Shown here: in pieces, positions 18,779-27,802 of the stretch
Position numbering within the stretch: the stretch's first letter is position 1
Layout: the number at the start of each line of letters is the position of its first letter
From: JAFEDN01 sp963795715
GTDB taxonomy: Bacteria > Pseudomonadota > Gammaproteobacteria > Coxiellales > Coxiellaceae
Assembly: GCA_963795715.1 (NCBI GenBank)
Contig: CAWCIY010000004.1
Coordinates: 434,001-498,000, forward strand
Direction of reading: 5' to 3'
DNA length: 64,000 bases
Program-made: the position numbers and the translations under genes
Notes under the pieces: generated by a model
Database searches by the model: none
Told to the model about the DNA's origin: nothing
The model's input: the letters and a program-made list of their open reading frames with translations, nothing else

Positions 18779-19105
18779 ATGGCTGTGTACATGTTAACTG
18801 ATTGTTCGTTTCTTTTAAATCACCTGATCAATTCAGGTGCATTTCTCTTTGGCTCACACGAAGACGCGTTTGCGTTTACTTTAAACCATCTCGAGTTAAA
18901 CGTTGCATCTTTATTTCCTATTACGGGAAATGATTATGCGCGCGTCTTGATGGCTGGCTGTTTAGCGGCAAGCTTGTTAAAGAGAATACAAAAGAAGGAC
19001 ATCAGCAATATGGAGCTGTCATGGGCCAACCTTGCATCTGAATGGACCCTTCATTCGATGCAGGTTGGTGTCTTGGTGCTACGGGCACGAGCAATGAACT
19101 TCTAA
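18779..19105 (+). CDS. Hypothetical protein, 108 residues
   Basis: ATG 18779 is preceded by AAGGA about 10 bases upstream. The protein (MAVYMLTDCSFLLNHLINSG...) is helical with moderate hydrophobicity, and residues 10-25 and 58-68 could be amphipathic. There is no recognised family. It converges on the next gene with one base between them. It may be a genuine small protein or a fragment in this rearranged area. Confidence 0.45.
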   Translation: MAVYMLTDCSFLLNHLINSGAFLFGSHEDAFAFTLNHLELNVASLFPITGNDYARVLMAGCLAASLLKRIQKKDISNMELSWANLASEWTLHSMQVGVLVLRARAMNF

Positions 19106-19106
19106 C

Positions 19107-20048
19107 TTAATTAAAAGTTGGATTCAGTGGTTCAGAAGTACTGGGACCTTTGGGCGCAACCGAGCTTCTAAATGTACTCGTGCGATCGGGAACCGAAGCA
19201 GCTTGCCGAGTAGCTGTAAGGTCAATGGTGACTGAAGGCCGGCAATCTTTGGTGAGCAAAATTCTAACGTCGTATTTCCTCACTTCCAAAAACTTCTTAA
19301 AGCGGGTAGCCGTTCTTTTGGATTCCTCTGAACTCTCTTTAAATGTAAAGCATTGAATATCGTGATTGCTAAATTGGCTGTTTTTAATTTCTTTATTACT
19401 AAAAGCCCATTTACCCTGAATTTTTTTCTGAGGAAACGTCAGTATAAACTCTTCAAATAAAGCAAATAATTTATCATCGAGTTCTTTGAATTCAGCCGGT
19501 TTTGCTGTAAATCTTGGATCTGCTTGAATTGAACTGAGATCTTTTTCAAGATCGGGTTCTAATCTTCTTGCAGAAACTAATTTTTCCTCAAATTCATTTT
19601 TACTCAAGAAATCTGATAAATCGAATTCGCCATGATTTAACTCAGGATCTGAAAATGAATCAAAATCAGAATCTTTATAACGAGAAGGCAAACGGGATAT
19701 GAGTTCATAGTTAGGATATCTTTTCAGCCCATTTTTTAATGCTTCTAGGGCCTGAGCTGTGGTCATTTCGCCTGAATCGTTGATAGTTAATAAATAAGCA
19801 TTTTTATCTTCTTTATGGTGTTTGACACTATCGACTATGATCGAAGCTACCCTTGGAGAAGACCTCATTTCGCCAGCTTGATGATCATCAAAATCAAATG
19901 CAGATGAGTGAGGAAAGTCATTCATTTCCCAATCAGATTGTCCAATGGATCCTTCAATCATAACCCACCCCGTCAAATCTTCTAGGCGGTGATCAAAAGC
20001 TTCCTCAGAAATTCCCGTTTTCTTGACTACAAATTGCTTATCTTTCAT
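19107..20048 (-). CDS. Hypothetical acidic protein, effector candidate
   Basis: A 313-residue protein. ATG 20048 has a strong AAGGAG 8 bases upstream, so the longer frame from 20174 is rejected. It is acidic in the N-terminal half (DFDDHQAGE, DFDSFSDPELNHGEFD), helical in the middle, and has a Ser/Thr/Pro-rich tail (APKGPSTSEPLNPTFN). No signal peptide or membrane span is seen. I recognise no domain. It is divergent from the MFS gene. Confidence 0.65.
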   Translation of the reverse strand: MKDKQFVVKKTGISEEAFDHRLEDLTGWVMIEGSIGQSDWEMNDFPHSSAFDFDDHQAGEMRSSPRVASIIVDSVKHHKEDKNAYLLTINDSGEMTTAQALEALKNGLKRYPNYELISRLPSRYKDSDFDSFSDPELNHGEFDLSDFLSKNEFEEKLVSARRLEPDLEKDLSSIQADPRFTAKPAEFKELDDKLFALFEEFILTFPQKKIQGKWAFSNKEIKNSQFSNHDIQCFTFKESSEESKRTATRFKKFLEVRKYDVRILLTKDCRPSVTIDLTATRQAASVPDRTSTFRSSVAPKGPSTSEPLNPTFN

Positions 20049-20172
20049 ATAAATCTCCTTTTTAATCATCAAAATCGTAGCTCTTTTTGTTTTCAAAATC
20101 AACGCCAAGGATTGACTGGAAATTAAAGGGCTATTACAATATCCCATCTTGAAATTAAAACAGGACTTGATC

Positions 20173-21435
20173 ATGAATAGACAGGTACCGAAAATAAATC
20201 TCTTTGCTGTAATTATGAATGCTGAATTCGGTTACAACTTACTTCCTCCCATTTTGGCTTTTATTTTCTTTGCCACCAACAGTCCGCTGTTCGATCCATC
20301 CGTTGGAAATGTACGGCGAAGTTTGCTCTTTGGCGTTTGTTTAAGTTTAAATAAATTTGGCGAAGTGCTGGCCAATGTCGTTATTACTACTTTATCCGAT
20401 TTTTTTGGCCGAAAAATAGCGCTTTATGCCACGGTCATAGGGTTATTGATTGCAGGATCCGGCGGCGTCACTGCCATGTTATTACATAATCCCTGGATCA
20501 TGATCCTCAGTCTGTTTTTCAGCAGCTCATTAAACACCAATAAAGCCATTGGCCCTGCAATTATGGGAGACATCAGTGCTATTCACAACCGCATCAGTTA
20601 CATGGCGGCGGTGCAATGTATCATTTCATTGGGCGCTTGCGTCGGACCGATTTTGGGTGGTCAATTGGCCAATCACGCTATGATTTTACCCATCGCTTAC
20701 TCTGCACCTTTTTTATTAATCGTTATCATTGCTGCGTGTAGTTTGTGGCTAACACAATTCTGTCCTGAGACTTTGACCCTTTCAAAACAGAAGCCAATTA
20801 TTCCAATAAAAAAAATAATCAAAGATTACAGGTCCATACTGCAAAATAATTCAGTGCGCTGGTTATTTCTCTTATTGGTGCTGTGCCAAATAACTTGGAG
20901 CACTTATTATGAGTTCATTCCACCCACTTTGAAAAACATATTTCATTTTACTGCACCTCAAGTGGGATGGTTTGTAGGAATCATCGCTTTTTGGCTGGTT
21001 TCGGCAACCAGCGTGGTTATTCGCTTATTATTGCGCCGGTTTAATGAATCACAATTATTATGGTTTTCTGCAACCGCTATTTTGACCGGCGCCTTGTTCG
21101 CTTTAATCGCCAGCGAGTCACCAACACTTGCCTGGAGCCAGGCCTTACTCTGGTTCAGCGCTGTTCCTACCGCTATGGGAGATGTCATTTTCTTCAGCTT
21201 ATTTACAACATTGCTTTCACGTTACACGCCTCCCGATCAACAGGGCAAAGCCATGGGTTTGACGTTAATTATAGCGAGTGGGGTTTGGTCTATAACCGCA
21301 TTGATAGGCGGTTATTTAATCACCTTAAGACCCAACGGTGCGCTTTGGTTTGCTCCCTGTGGCGCTATAGGTTTAATTTTGCTATTGTGGTGGTTTAAAA
21401 AAAGAATTGAGCATGCTAGTGTGTTAGGAGCCTAA
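20173..21435 (+). CDS. MFS transporter, DHA1/TetA-like
   Basis: About 420 residues and 12 hydrophobic spans. The motif-A-like loop between spans 2 and 3 (LSDFFGRKIALYATVIGLLI) and the span-5 motif (GACVGPILGGQLA) mark a drug:H+ antiporter-1 type carrier. ATG 20173 follows AGGA at short distance; the frame also allows ATG 20149. The coaX start lies 2 bases after its stop, so the two share a transcript. The substrate is unknown. Confidence 0.85.
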   Translation: MNRQVPKINLFAVIMNAEFGYNLLPPILAFIFFATNSPLFDPSVGNVRRSLLFGVCLSLNKFGEVLANVVITTLSDFFGRKIALYATVIGLLIAGSGGVTAMLLHNPWIMILSLFFSSSLNTNKAIGPAIMGDISAIHNRISYMAAVQCIISLGACVGPILGGQLANHAMILPIAYSAPFLLIVIIAACSLWLTQFCPETLTLSKQKPIIPIKKIIKDYRSILQNNSVRWLFLLLVLCQITWSTYYEFIPPTLKNIFHFTAPQVGWFVGIIAFWLVSATSVVIRLLLRRFNESQLLWFSATAILTGALFALIASESPTLAWSQALLWFSAVPTAMGDVIFFSLFTTLLSRYTPPDQQGKAMGLTLIIASGVWSITALIGGYLITLRPNGALWFAPCGAIGLILLLWWFKKRIEHASVLGA

Positions 21436-21437
21436 CC

Positions 21438-22208
21438 ATGGTTTTATGTTTAGATGTCGGCAATTCACATATTTTCGGCGGCGTTTTTGCAGGGGATCAA
21501 ATACGCATGCGTTTTCGCTATGACACTAAGCAACATCATACTTCAGATCAAATCGGCGTATTTCTTCGTAATGTGCTGCGTGAAAATAATATTGATGCGC
21601 AACAAGTTAATAAAATTGCCATCGCCTCGGTGGTGCCCAGTATTGATTATTCCCTCCGTTCTGCATGCATTAAGTATTTTAATATTGAGCCTTTCATATT
21701 ACAGGCTGGCGTTAAAACCGGCTTAAAAATTAAAACCAGTAATCCTGCTGAAGTAGGCGCAGATTTAATCGCTGAAGCCATTGCCGGAGTTCATCAGTAT
21801 CCGAAAGAAAATTTAATTATTGTCGATTTTGGCACTGCCACTACTTATTTGGCGGTGAATGACAAACAAGAATTTTTAGGAGTCACCATTTTGCCGGGTT
21901 TTAAAACTTCTATGGAGGCGCTGAAAACCAATGCCGCAGCTTTGCCTACGGTGGAAATCATTAAACCGGAAGTGATGTTAGGTCGCAACACCATCCAATG
22001 TATTCAAGCAGGATTGTATTACAGCCAATTGGCTACGCTTAAAGAATTAACTCGCGGAATTTCTCTGCAATGTTTTGATGGCAGAGAACCGATTATCATA
22101 GGCACCGGGGGTTTTTCTTATTTATTTGAAGATGAGAATATTTTCACCCATTTGGCCCCAGATATTGTGCTGGAGGGGCTGCACTTAGCTTTATTAAAAA
22201 ATACCTAG
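21438..22208 (+). CDS. coaX: Type III pantothenate kinase
   Basis: A 256-residue ASKHA-fold kinase. It has the phosphate-1 loop LCLDVGNSHIFGGVF, the conserved EVGADLIAEAI region, IIVDFGTATTYLAV (catalytic Asp region), GVTILPGFKTSMEAL and GTGGFSYLF. It makes 4'-phosphopantetheine precursors for CoA and is not inhibited by CoA in characterised members. It is translated just after the MFS gene. Confidence 0.95.
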   Translation: MVLCLDVGNSHIFGGVFAGDQIRMRFRYDTKQHHTSDQIGVFLRNVLRENNIDAQQVNKIAIASVVPSIDYSLRSACIKYFNIEPFILQAGVKTGLKIKTSNPAEVGADLIAEAIAGVHQYPKENLIIVDFGTATTYLAVNDKQEFLGVTILPGFKTSMEALKTNAAALPTVEIIKPEVMLGRNTIQCIQAGLYYSQLATLKELTRGISLQCFDGREPIIIGTGGFSYLFEDENIFTHLAPDIVLEGLHLALLKNT

Positions 22209-22215
22209 TGAACTA

Positions 22216-22629
22216 TTATTTGGAATCGCAGTTTTTACAAAGTCCATAAATCGTAAGCGTGTGATCAGTCATTTTAAATTGCGCGTTCTTGGCGATTTCC
22301 TCCTGCTGTTTTTCAATAAAATCATCTACAAATTCTTCCACTTTGCCGCAACTCAAACAAACTAAATGATCATGATGCACTCCCTGTTCTAATTCAAAAA
22401 CCGCTTCGCCACTGGTAAAATGCTGACGTTTCACTAAACCTGCAGCTTCAAACTGAGTGAGCACTCGATAAACAGTCGCCAGCCCTACATCCTCTCCTTG
22501 TTCAACCAACGCTTGATAAATATCTTCAGCGGTTAAATGATGAGGCTCTGCTTTTTCCAATATTTTTAAAATATGTACTCGAGGTAAAGTTACCTTCAGC
22601 CCAGCTTGACGCAAATTTTTATTTTTCAC
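22216..22629 (-). CDS. fur: Ferric uptake regulator
   Basis: A 137-residue metalloregulator. It has a winged helix (LKVTLPRVHILKILEK, AEDIYQALVEQGEDVGLATV) and the metal-binding C-terminal domain with HHDHLVCLSCGKVEEF and a final CKNCDSK. It represses iron-uptake genes when Fe(II) is bound. GTG 22629 has AAGGAG at 7 bases and gives the family start KNKNLRQAGLKVTLPR. Longer in-frame starts at 22635 and 22683 fall too near the Shine-Dalgarno or inside the promoter. Confidence 0.95.
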   Translation of the reverse strand: MKNKNLRQAGLKVTLPRVHILKILEKAEPHHLTAEDIYQALVEQGEDVGLATVYRVLTQFEAAGLVKRQHFTSGEAVFELEQGVHHDHLVCLSCGKVEEFVDDFIEKQQEEIAKNAQFKMTDHTLTIYGLCKNCDSK

Positions 22630-22654
22630 TCGCATACTCCTTAAGTCGGGGGCA

Positions 22655-22683
22655 ATTTTGTATTTGTAGTCATTTATTGTCAA
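22655..22683 (-). promoter_or_regulatory. Possible fur promoter
   Basis: On the minus strand, a perfect TTGACA (22683-22678), a 17-base spacer and CAAAAT (22660-22655) lie upstream of the chosen fur GTG. The -10 box is weak. It supports the short fur start. Confidence 0.4.
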
Positions 22684-22744
22684 GTCAGAAATCCAGTCTT
22701 ATCTGGGCTAGCGTAACACTTAACAATTCGGTATTATTATTGGG

Positions 22745-23062
22745 ATGGTTAAACGAACTCTTTTTTTAATATTACTGTCCTGCCTAACGTTGGCAATGAG
22801 CGGATGTTTTCTGGTCTATAAACCGGATATTCGCCAGGGAAATACATTGACTCCTCAAAAGGTTTCCCAAATTAAACCAGGAATGACGGTAGCTGAAATT
22901 ACCGATTTATTAGGAACTCCTGTTTTGATTAATATCCTTGCTCCCGATCAGATGATTTATGTTTATACGATCCAGCCCGGACACGGCCAATTCCAGGCTC
23001 AGCAACTTCGAATTTATATCAGTAATGGGCGGGTAGTTAATTATACCTCCACGGTACATTAG
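22745..23062 (+). CDS. bamE: Outer membrane assembly lipoprotein BamE
   Basis: A 105-residue lipoprotein with lipobox LAMSGC (lipidated Cys about residue 21). The BamE fold follows (VYKPDIRQGNTLTPQKVSQI, then KPGMTVAEITDLLGTPV). It is the small non-essential subunit of the BAM complex that inserts beta-barrel proteins. It is divergent from fur, a conserved arrangement in gammaproteobacteria. Confidence 0.93.
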   Translation: MVKRTLFLILLSCLTLAMSGCFLVYKPDIRQGNTLTPQKVSQIKPGMTVAEITDLLGTPVLINILAPDQMIYVYTIQPGHGQFQAQQLRIYISNGRVVNYTSTVH

Positions 23063-23103
23063 GCTTTTTATAAGTGTTCACGGTATTGAATATGCATGCC
23101 CAT

Positions 23104-23391
23104 CTACTCCGTGACGGTTACGGCTTTTTTAGCTCGGGCTAGCCTGGCTTGTTTAGGGTCTACTAACAAAGAACGATAAATTTCTACTCTGTCGCCGTCT
23201 GTTAATAAGCTATCCAGAGGAACCCGCCGACCATAAACACCGACGGCGGCGCTGCGTAATTTAATTTCTGGAAACCGTCGCAAGATCCCAGATCGCTGTA
23301 TCGCCAAAGCAGCAGTGCAGCTCTCTTCTATGGCTAATGGAATTTCAATTTGGATTTTAGAAGTGGCGTACACCACTGTCACAGTAATCAT
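23104..23391 (-). CDS. rnfH: RnfH family Ubl-like protein
   Basis: A 95-residue protein of the RnfH (formerly UPF0125/YfjF) family with a beta-grasp fold: VTVVYATSKIQIEIPLAIEE, then VGVYGRRVPLDSLLTDGDR and VEIYRSLLVDPKQAR. Its role is poorly known. Its ATG overlaps the ratA stop (ATGA), the standard ratA-rnfH pair. Confidence 0.9.
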   Translation of the reverse strand: MITVTVVYATSKIQIEIPLAIEESCTAALAIQRSGILRRFPEIKLRSAAVGVYGRRVPLDSLLTDGDRVEIYRSLLVDPKQARLARAKKAVTVTE

Positions 23392-23819
23392 TTATATATT
23401 TCAGTAGCACGTTTGTGAAAGGCATCCACCAATAATGTAGTCACTTGAGTAAAGATTGGACCAAAAACCATCTTAAGTATACCGGCAGCCAATTCAAATT
23501 CTAAATTTAAAGATACTTTACAGCCTTGGTCATTCAAGTTTTCAAAACCCCAAAAGCCTTCAAGACTTTTAAATGGGCCGTTTATCAAGCGCATCTCTAT
23601 CATCTTATGAGGTTGCAGCCGGTTTAAAGTTGAAAAAGACTTGCTAATTCCTGCCCCGGCAAATGTAAGAGCAGCGTGAATTTCATCCACATTTTGATTC
23701 ACAATCCGGCTTTCCACACAATAAGGAACAAATTGCGAATATTTTTCAATATCATTTACTAAATCATACATTTGCGCCGGGCTATAAGGCACAATTGCAG
23801 ATTTATTAATCACTGTCAT
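23388..23819 (-). CDS. ratA: RatA/Coq10-like START-domain protein
   Basis: A 143-residue SRPBCC protein: SAIVPYSPAQMYDLVNDIEK, YSQFVPYC, and a hydrophobic ligand-binding interior ending in LLVDAFHKRATEIY. Homologues bind ubiquinone (Coq10) or, as RatA in E. coli, block 70S formation. The lipid or quinone role is as likely as a toxin role. Co-transcribed with rnfH and divergent from smpB. Confidence 0.9.
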   Translation of the reverse strand: MTVINKSAIVPYSPAQMYDLVNDIEKYSQFVPYCVESRIVNQNVDEIHAALTFAGAGISKSFSTLNRLQPHKMIEMRLINGPFKSLEGFWGFENLNDQGCKVSLNLEFELAAGILKMVFGPIFTQVTTLLVDAFHKRATEIYK

Positions 23820-23868
23820 AGCTTACATCTCGCTTAAACCTGAAGCCGGTGATAATATAACGCCCACT

Positions 23869-24336
23869 ATGAATAAGCAATCCAAAACAGTAGAACGGCT
23901 CATCGCTTCTAATAAAAAAGCATTTCACGATTATACCATCGAAGATCGCTTCGAGGCAGGTTTAGTCTTGCAAGGATGGGAAGTGAAAAGCATTCGAGCC
24001 GGACGAGTACAGCTTAAAGAAAGCTATATTCTTTTAAAGCAAGGCGAGGCCTGGTTAATTGGCGCTCATATCTCTCCCCTCCTCAGCGCTTCCACCCATA
24101 TCAATCCGGACCCAGTCCGCACCCGCAAATTGCTGCTACATGAACGTGAGCTGAGCAAACTGCATCGAGCTAAAGAATGCGATGGATATACCATTGTGGC
24201 GCTGGATCTGCACTGGCATCGTAATTATGTCAAGGCGGACATTGGCATCGCCAAAGGTAAAAAATCTCACGATAAACGAGCAGCAACCAAAGAACGAGAA
24301 TGGAATAGAGAAAAACAACGCCTCCTAAAAAAATAG
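23869..24336 (+). CDS. smpB: SsrA-binding protein
   Basis: A 155-residue tmRNA partner. Motifs are KAFHDYTIEDRFEAGLVL, GWEVKSIRAGRVQLKESY and the C-terminal basic tail KGKKSHDKRAATKEREW that reads the empty mRNA channel. It works with the tmRNA encoded 700 bases downstream in rescue of stalled ribosomes. It is followed by a terminator. Confidence 0.97.
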   Translation: MNKQSKTVERLIASNKKAFHDYTIEDRFEAGLVLQGWEVKSIRAGRVQLKESYILLKQGEAWLIGAHISPLLSASTHINPDPVRTRKLLLHERELSKLHRAKECDGYTIVALDLHWHRNYVKADIGIAKGKKSHDKRAATKEREWNREKQRLLKK

Positions 24337-24341
24337 ATATC

Positions 24342-24380
24342 AGCTATTCCGCTGAAGGCAGCGAGAATAGCTTTGTTTTT
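24342..24380 (+). terminator. Rho-independent terminator of smpB
   Basis: AGCTATT pairs with AATAGCT and CGCTG with CAGCG (4-base loop), followed by TTGTTTTT. It starts a few bases after the smpB stop. Confidence 0.7.
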
Positions 24381-24548
24381 CTTATCCCCCATCGCATAAA
24401 GTGAAGTTCCCCTCAGAGGAACCTCTGAATAGATATTAAATACAAAATGAAAGAGGTCAGTTTTTGTTCTATAGTTATACTTGATCAAAAACTGCACTGA
24501 AAGCAGTTTCATTGTAACGGCATGGATGCCAATGTCGGGAGATGAAAC

Positions 24549-25021
24549 ATGAAATGGTTAAAAGGTATTCCATCATTTGCAGTGTCAATGATGATCTCTT
24601 TTTCGGCATTTGCCATACCGAGTTTGGCTTTAGCTGAAAAAGCTGTGGTATTCGACCCTAATCAGCATCGATGGTATGCTTAGATAATGGACAAGTTATC
24701 CGTAGCGGGATAGCTTCCGGCGGCGCTGATTTCTGTCACGATAGCGGACATCGTTGCCATACCCCATCGGGTGTTTTTTCAGTTGTCAGCAAAGGGGGTC
24801 CTGGGTGTAAATCCACCATTTATCCATTACCCCATGGCGGCGCGCCTATGCCTTATTGCATGCATTTTACTAAATTTTATGCAATCCATGGTTCTAATGA
24901 GCTTTCTGCTACTCGAAATATCAGCCACGGTTGCGTTCGTATTGAGCCAGAGGCTGCTCGTTGGTTAAACCAAAGTTTCGTAAATATTGGTACTAAAGTG
25001 GTTGTCAAACCGTACCATTAA
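24549..25021 (+). pseudogene. L,D-transpeptidase (YkuD) with one frameshift
   Basis: The N-terminal part has a signal peptide (MKWLKGIPSFAVSMMISF..., cleavage near LALA) and runs to HRWYA, then a stop. Shifting frame near 24680 restores DNGQVIRSGIASGG and the YkuD catalytic region with IHGS and SHGCVR (catalytic Cys). The family cross-links peptidoglycan or attaches lipoproteins to it. One missing base explains everything. True inactivation and a sequence error cannot be told apart here. The ssrA promoter overlaps its 3' end. Confidence 0.75.
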
Positions 25022-25030
25022 ATGTATAAT
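25003..25030 (+). promoter_or_regulatory. Probable ssrA promoter
   Basis: TTGTCA (25003-25008), 16 bases, then TATAAT (25025-25030), about 10 bases before the mature tmRNA 5' end. It lies inside the last codons of the L,D-transpeptidase. Confidence 0.5.
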
Positions 25031-25039
25031 TAATATATA

Positions 25040-25470
25040 GGGGGCGACCTGGCTTCGACGCGGGTTGCAAAACCTAAGGTGCATGTCGAGCAAGCAATGA
25101 GGCTCGTAAATCTTAAATTGCAAAACCAATAGCTGGAAAACTTATTCAGCCGTAAAGCTGCCAACGACAGTATGGCTTTAGCAGCAGTAGCTGCTTAAGT
25201 CCCTCTGTCGCTTCCCGTCCTAAGAAAACGGGACAGCCCATTGACCGGTGAGTGCTTATGTAGCCGGAGTCTCTTCGGAGACGTTCAATGGTCATATTCA
25301 TTAAGATCGCCTAACGGCATGGCTCATGACCGATAGGTTAAACCAAAAGGGCTCGCTACTCATTTTACCCTGCTTATCGGGTGGTGAGTAGTTAAATTAA
25401 AGATAAGTCTAAGCATGTAGATCCGAGGGCAGAGGATCAGCGGACGCGGGTTCAATTCCCGCCGCCTCCA
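25040..25470 (+). ncRNA. ssrA: Transfer-messenger RNA (tmRNA)
   Basis: The 5' end GGGGGCG pairs with CGCCTCC at the 3' end (one G-U) to form the acceptor stem, and GGGTTCAATTCCC is the T arm. The open reading frame reads ANDSMALAAVAA then TAA, the degradation tag added to stalled proteins. The length of 431 bases is longer than the usual about 360-400, with the extra bases in the pseudoknot region after the tag. The last 25 bases serve as the attachment site of the islands. The integrase gene overlaps the 3' end on the other strand. Confidence 0.95.
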
Positions 25471-26536
25471 CAATATAACTATTTGATATTAAAGACAAAA
25501 TCTCATCGTCACCCCCCTCATGGGTTTGCCACGGGTTTATTTCAATAAATTTACCCCAATTATTCACAGGCAAATAACCCCTTTTAACACGGGTATCAGG
25601 AATCCATTTACCATAGGTTTTCATTACCATCTGAATGTCTGTATGACCCATTTGGGTGGCTACCCACATCATGTTCTCCCCCCCTGACAACATCATGGAT
25701 GCATAAGTATGGCGGGTCTGGTATGGATTCCGATATCGAACTCCTGCTTTCTTCAGCGCATATATCCAAGCTGTCCTGCGTATTTGATGATCAGTTTCCC
25801 AGGGCTGATGGGTGCGCGGGTTATGAAAGACTCGTTTACCGATCATAAATGTGTATAATTTTTGACCTCTTAAGGCCGCCAGTGCTGGCGGCAACAATAA
25901 AACATCCCGTTCCCCCGCCTCCGTTTTAGTTCCTTTTACCCGCTTTTTAACGACAGCTCTAACCACATGAACAACCCCATTAATCCAATCAATGTCATCC
26001 CATTCCAGCGCAATCAATTCAGAAGTGCGCAATCCAGTAAAAAAGGCAAATTGAAAAAAATGCTTAATTTGCTCATCGTGGGCAGCATCCAGAATGGCTT
26101 GTATTTCATCCTTATCAAATGGATCTACTTTAAAATCACTCTTACTGCTTGCCTTACACAATAATTTTGCAACAACAATTTTATTGAGCGGATTACTTCT
26201 GATGGATTCATCATTCAACGCCTGCTCCAGTACAGCACGCAACGGGATTAAAATATTACTCACTGTTTTTAAAGTGACATTGAGGCCCCGCACCCATTGA
26301 CGAATAACGGTTGGTTTTAAATTCTGGATAGCAATAATGCCAAAATTCGGGATTAGATGCATATCGCAAATTTTTTTATAACCTAGATAGGTACTCCATT
26401 CACAGGTTTCTTTTGTCTGCTCAAGAAATTCATTTAATAATTCGCCAACAGTCACATTGGTTCGCACATGGCCAAATCTCCTCGCAAATGTTGAATCCGG
26501 GAAATAATCGGCGTAGGAGAAATGTACCTCGCGCAA
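25409..26536 (-). CDS. int: Tyrosine integrase of island 1
   Basis: The catalytic domain is complete: Arg in FFTGLRTSELIALEW, Lys near KRVKGTKTEAG, YQTRHTYASMML (His-x-x-Arg region), MGHTDIQMV and the nucleophile in MKTYGKW. Its last about 20 codons run through the tmRNA 3' end on the opposite strand. The visible frame starts at TTG 26536. Homology to the N-terminal DUF3596-like arm-binding domain continues upstream in another frame (26515-26690), so the native start is probably lost by frameshift or the sequence has an error near 26516. It would catalyse recombination at the ssrA core. Confidence 0.9.
   Translation of the reverse strand: MREVHFSYADYFPDSTFARRFGHVRTNVTVGELLNEFLEQTKETCEWSTYLGYKKICDMHLIPNFGIIAIQNLKPTVIRQWVRGLNVTLKTVSNILIPLRAVLEQALNDESIRSNPLNKIVVAKLLCKASSKSDFKVDPFDKDEIQAILDAAHDEQIKHFFQFAFFTGLRTSELIALEWDDIDWINGVVHVVRAVVKKRVKGTKTEAGERDVLLLPPALAALRGQKLYTFMIGKRVFHNPRTHQPWETDHQIRRTAWIYALKKAGVRYRNPYQTRHTYASMMLSGGENMMWVATQMGHTDIQMVMKTYGKWIPDTRVKRGYLPVNNWGKFIEINPWQTHEGGDDEILSLISNSYIVEAAGIEPASADPLPSDLHA
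25446..25470 (+). repeat. Attachment core 1 (attL at ssrA)
   Basis: The last 25 bases of ssrA (T arm and acceptor 3' strand). Exact copy at 54319-54343, and a copy with one mismatch at 58038-58062. These are the left boundary of island 1, its junction with island 2, and the right boundary of island 2. Confidence 0.9.
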
Positions 26537-26690
26537 TAGCGTTCATAATTTCGCCACGTAGCCGGTGAGCGTATTTAATGTTAGACGGAGTTGCTTCAAG
26601 ATTAAGCTTTTCGCGACATTGGATATTTTGATAATAAAAAGTAATACGTAGAGTACTACCACGTTTTCCAATACCTTGCCTCTACTCCTG
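26515..26690 (-). pseudogene. Frameshifted N-terminal part of the island 1 integrase
   Basis: Read across frames this encodes SRGK, then GSTLRITFYYQNIQCREK, then EATPSNIKYAHRLRGEIM and NAIARGTF, the usual N-terminal region of this integrase type. It joins the main frame at SYADYFPDS if one base near 26517 is removed. A second shift lies near 26660, and the 5' end overlaps the xis stop. Confidence 0.6.
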
Positions 26691-26888
26691 GCGGAGTTTT
26701 GGGAGAACTGCCCGATTGCCGTTTTCCACCCATTTTTCAACCTCAATTAAATTTATCCATAAATTGCCATCTGGCCCAACTTTACAATGTAAACCCTCCA
26801 GCCATAAGCCACGTTTGCGCTTCGCATGGACAGCATTGGCTGTATCACCCGAGTCGTCACAATATTTCCTCAATTTCACCCATTTCAT
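26682..26888 (-). CDS. xis: Excisionase-like protein
   Basis: A 68-residue protein from ATG 26888 (MKWVKLRKYCDDSGD). The pattern HAKRKRGLWLEG followed by GPDGNLWINLIEVEKWVENG is the winged-helix core of phage excisionases that sit just upstream of such integrases. It would direct excision of the island. The frame is open further upstream to 26978, but the added residues do not fit the family. Confidence 0.7.
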   Translation of the reverse strand: MKWVKLRKYCDDSGDTANAVHAKRKRGLWLEGLHCKVGPDGNLWINLIEVEKWVENGNRAVLPKLRQE

Positions 26889-27802
26889 TTTATAATTTAC
26901 TCCATATTTTAACCTGATTAATAAGTTTTTTGAACTCAAAAGGTCAGTTGTGCATTCCCACTTCAACCTTTTGGTCAACAGTGTTTCATCCTATCAATTG
27001 GTAATAAATTATAATTATCAGTAAAATCAATTATTTTATGAAATTATTCACTTCGTACAAAGCTACTTAAGCAATTTTTGCGCAATCCTTACTACCTTGT
27101 TGATCCTCAAAACTCACATTCGTTGCAGCCCTTAAACGGCGACTGAAAACATGTTTTAGATCATGTCTTCTGACATTTATCCTAATTTCCTAAGCGCTTT
27201 TTCTAGCCAAGTGTCTAAGCCAATCCGATCAAACACCGTACTCCCCACATAGAACTTCAATTATCAGCTGAGCCATGGCAATTAGTAGCGTGTCAAACCT
27301 ATACCATCACGGATTAAGGTTTTTAGGGTAACTAAAAAAATGGTTAAATGTTTGACCTCATCTCAAATAAGAATGAAATAATGGGTGAGTAAAACACACT
27401 CCATTAAAGCAAAGTGCGAAATTATCTAGAAAAAATGAGAACCTCGTTACTTTTAAAGTACAAAATAGAATCGAAGCTAAGACTTATAAAGCAACATCAA
27501 ATAGTATAAAAGCAGCCGAAATAACCTATTACTTAGGGAAATTTTTCCCAATGTTAAATACCGTATTTATTACTCCTGATAACAGACCCATTTAAATTTT
27601 GTAAATAATTTTTTTGTAGTGACGGGCAGCCGCGGCAAAAACAGTGGTTGAGCTTTCAACTCATACCACTTCCATCAGAAAAAAATGCAAGTAGACCTCT
27701 TAATTTTTTGATCTTAGATTCGAGCTCACCCCGCTTGGGAACGATCCCGAAATTTATCCATTTGGTGGGTGGTGAATTCTAGTTAGAAGTGGTTGATTCT
27801 AT
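26889..27802. other. ORF-poor stretch of island 1
   Basis: About 900 AT-rich bases between xis and the tRNA fragment. No convincing reading frame, RNA or repeat was recognised. Probably decayed DNA or a regulatory/attachment arm region. Confidence 0.4.

Noticed and set aside
26543..26746. A separate 67-codon gene upstream of the integrase
   Set aside because: Only the stretch around SARSRGK makes sense, as part of the frameshifted integrase N-terminus.
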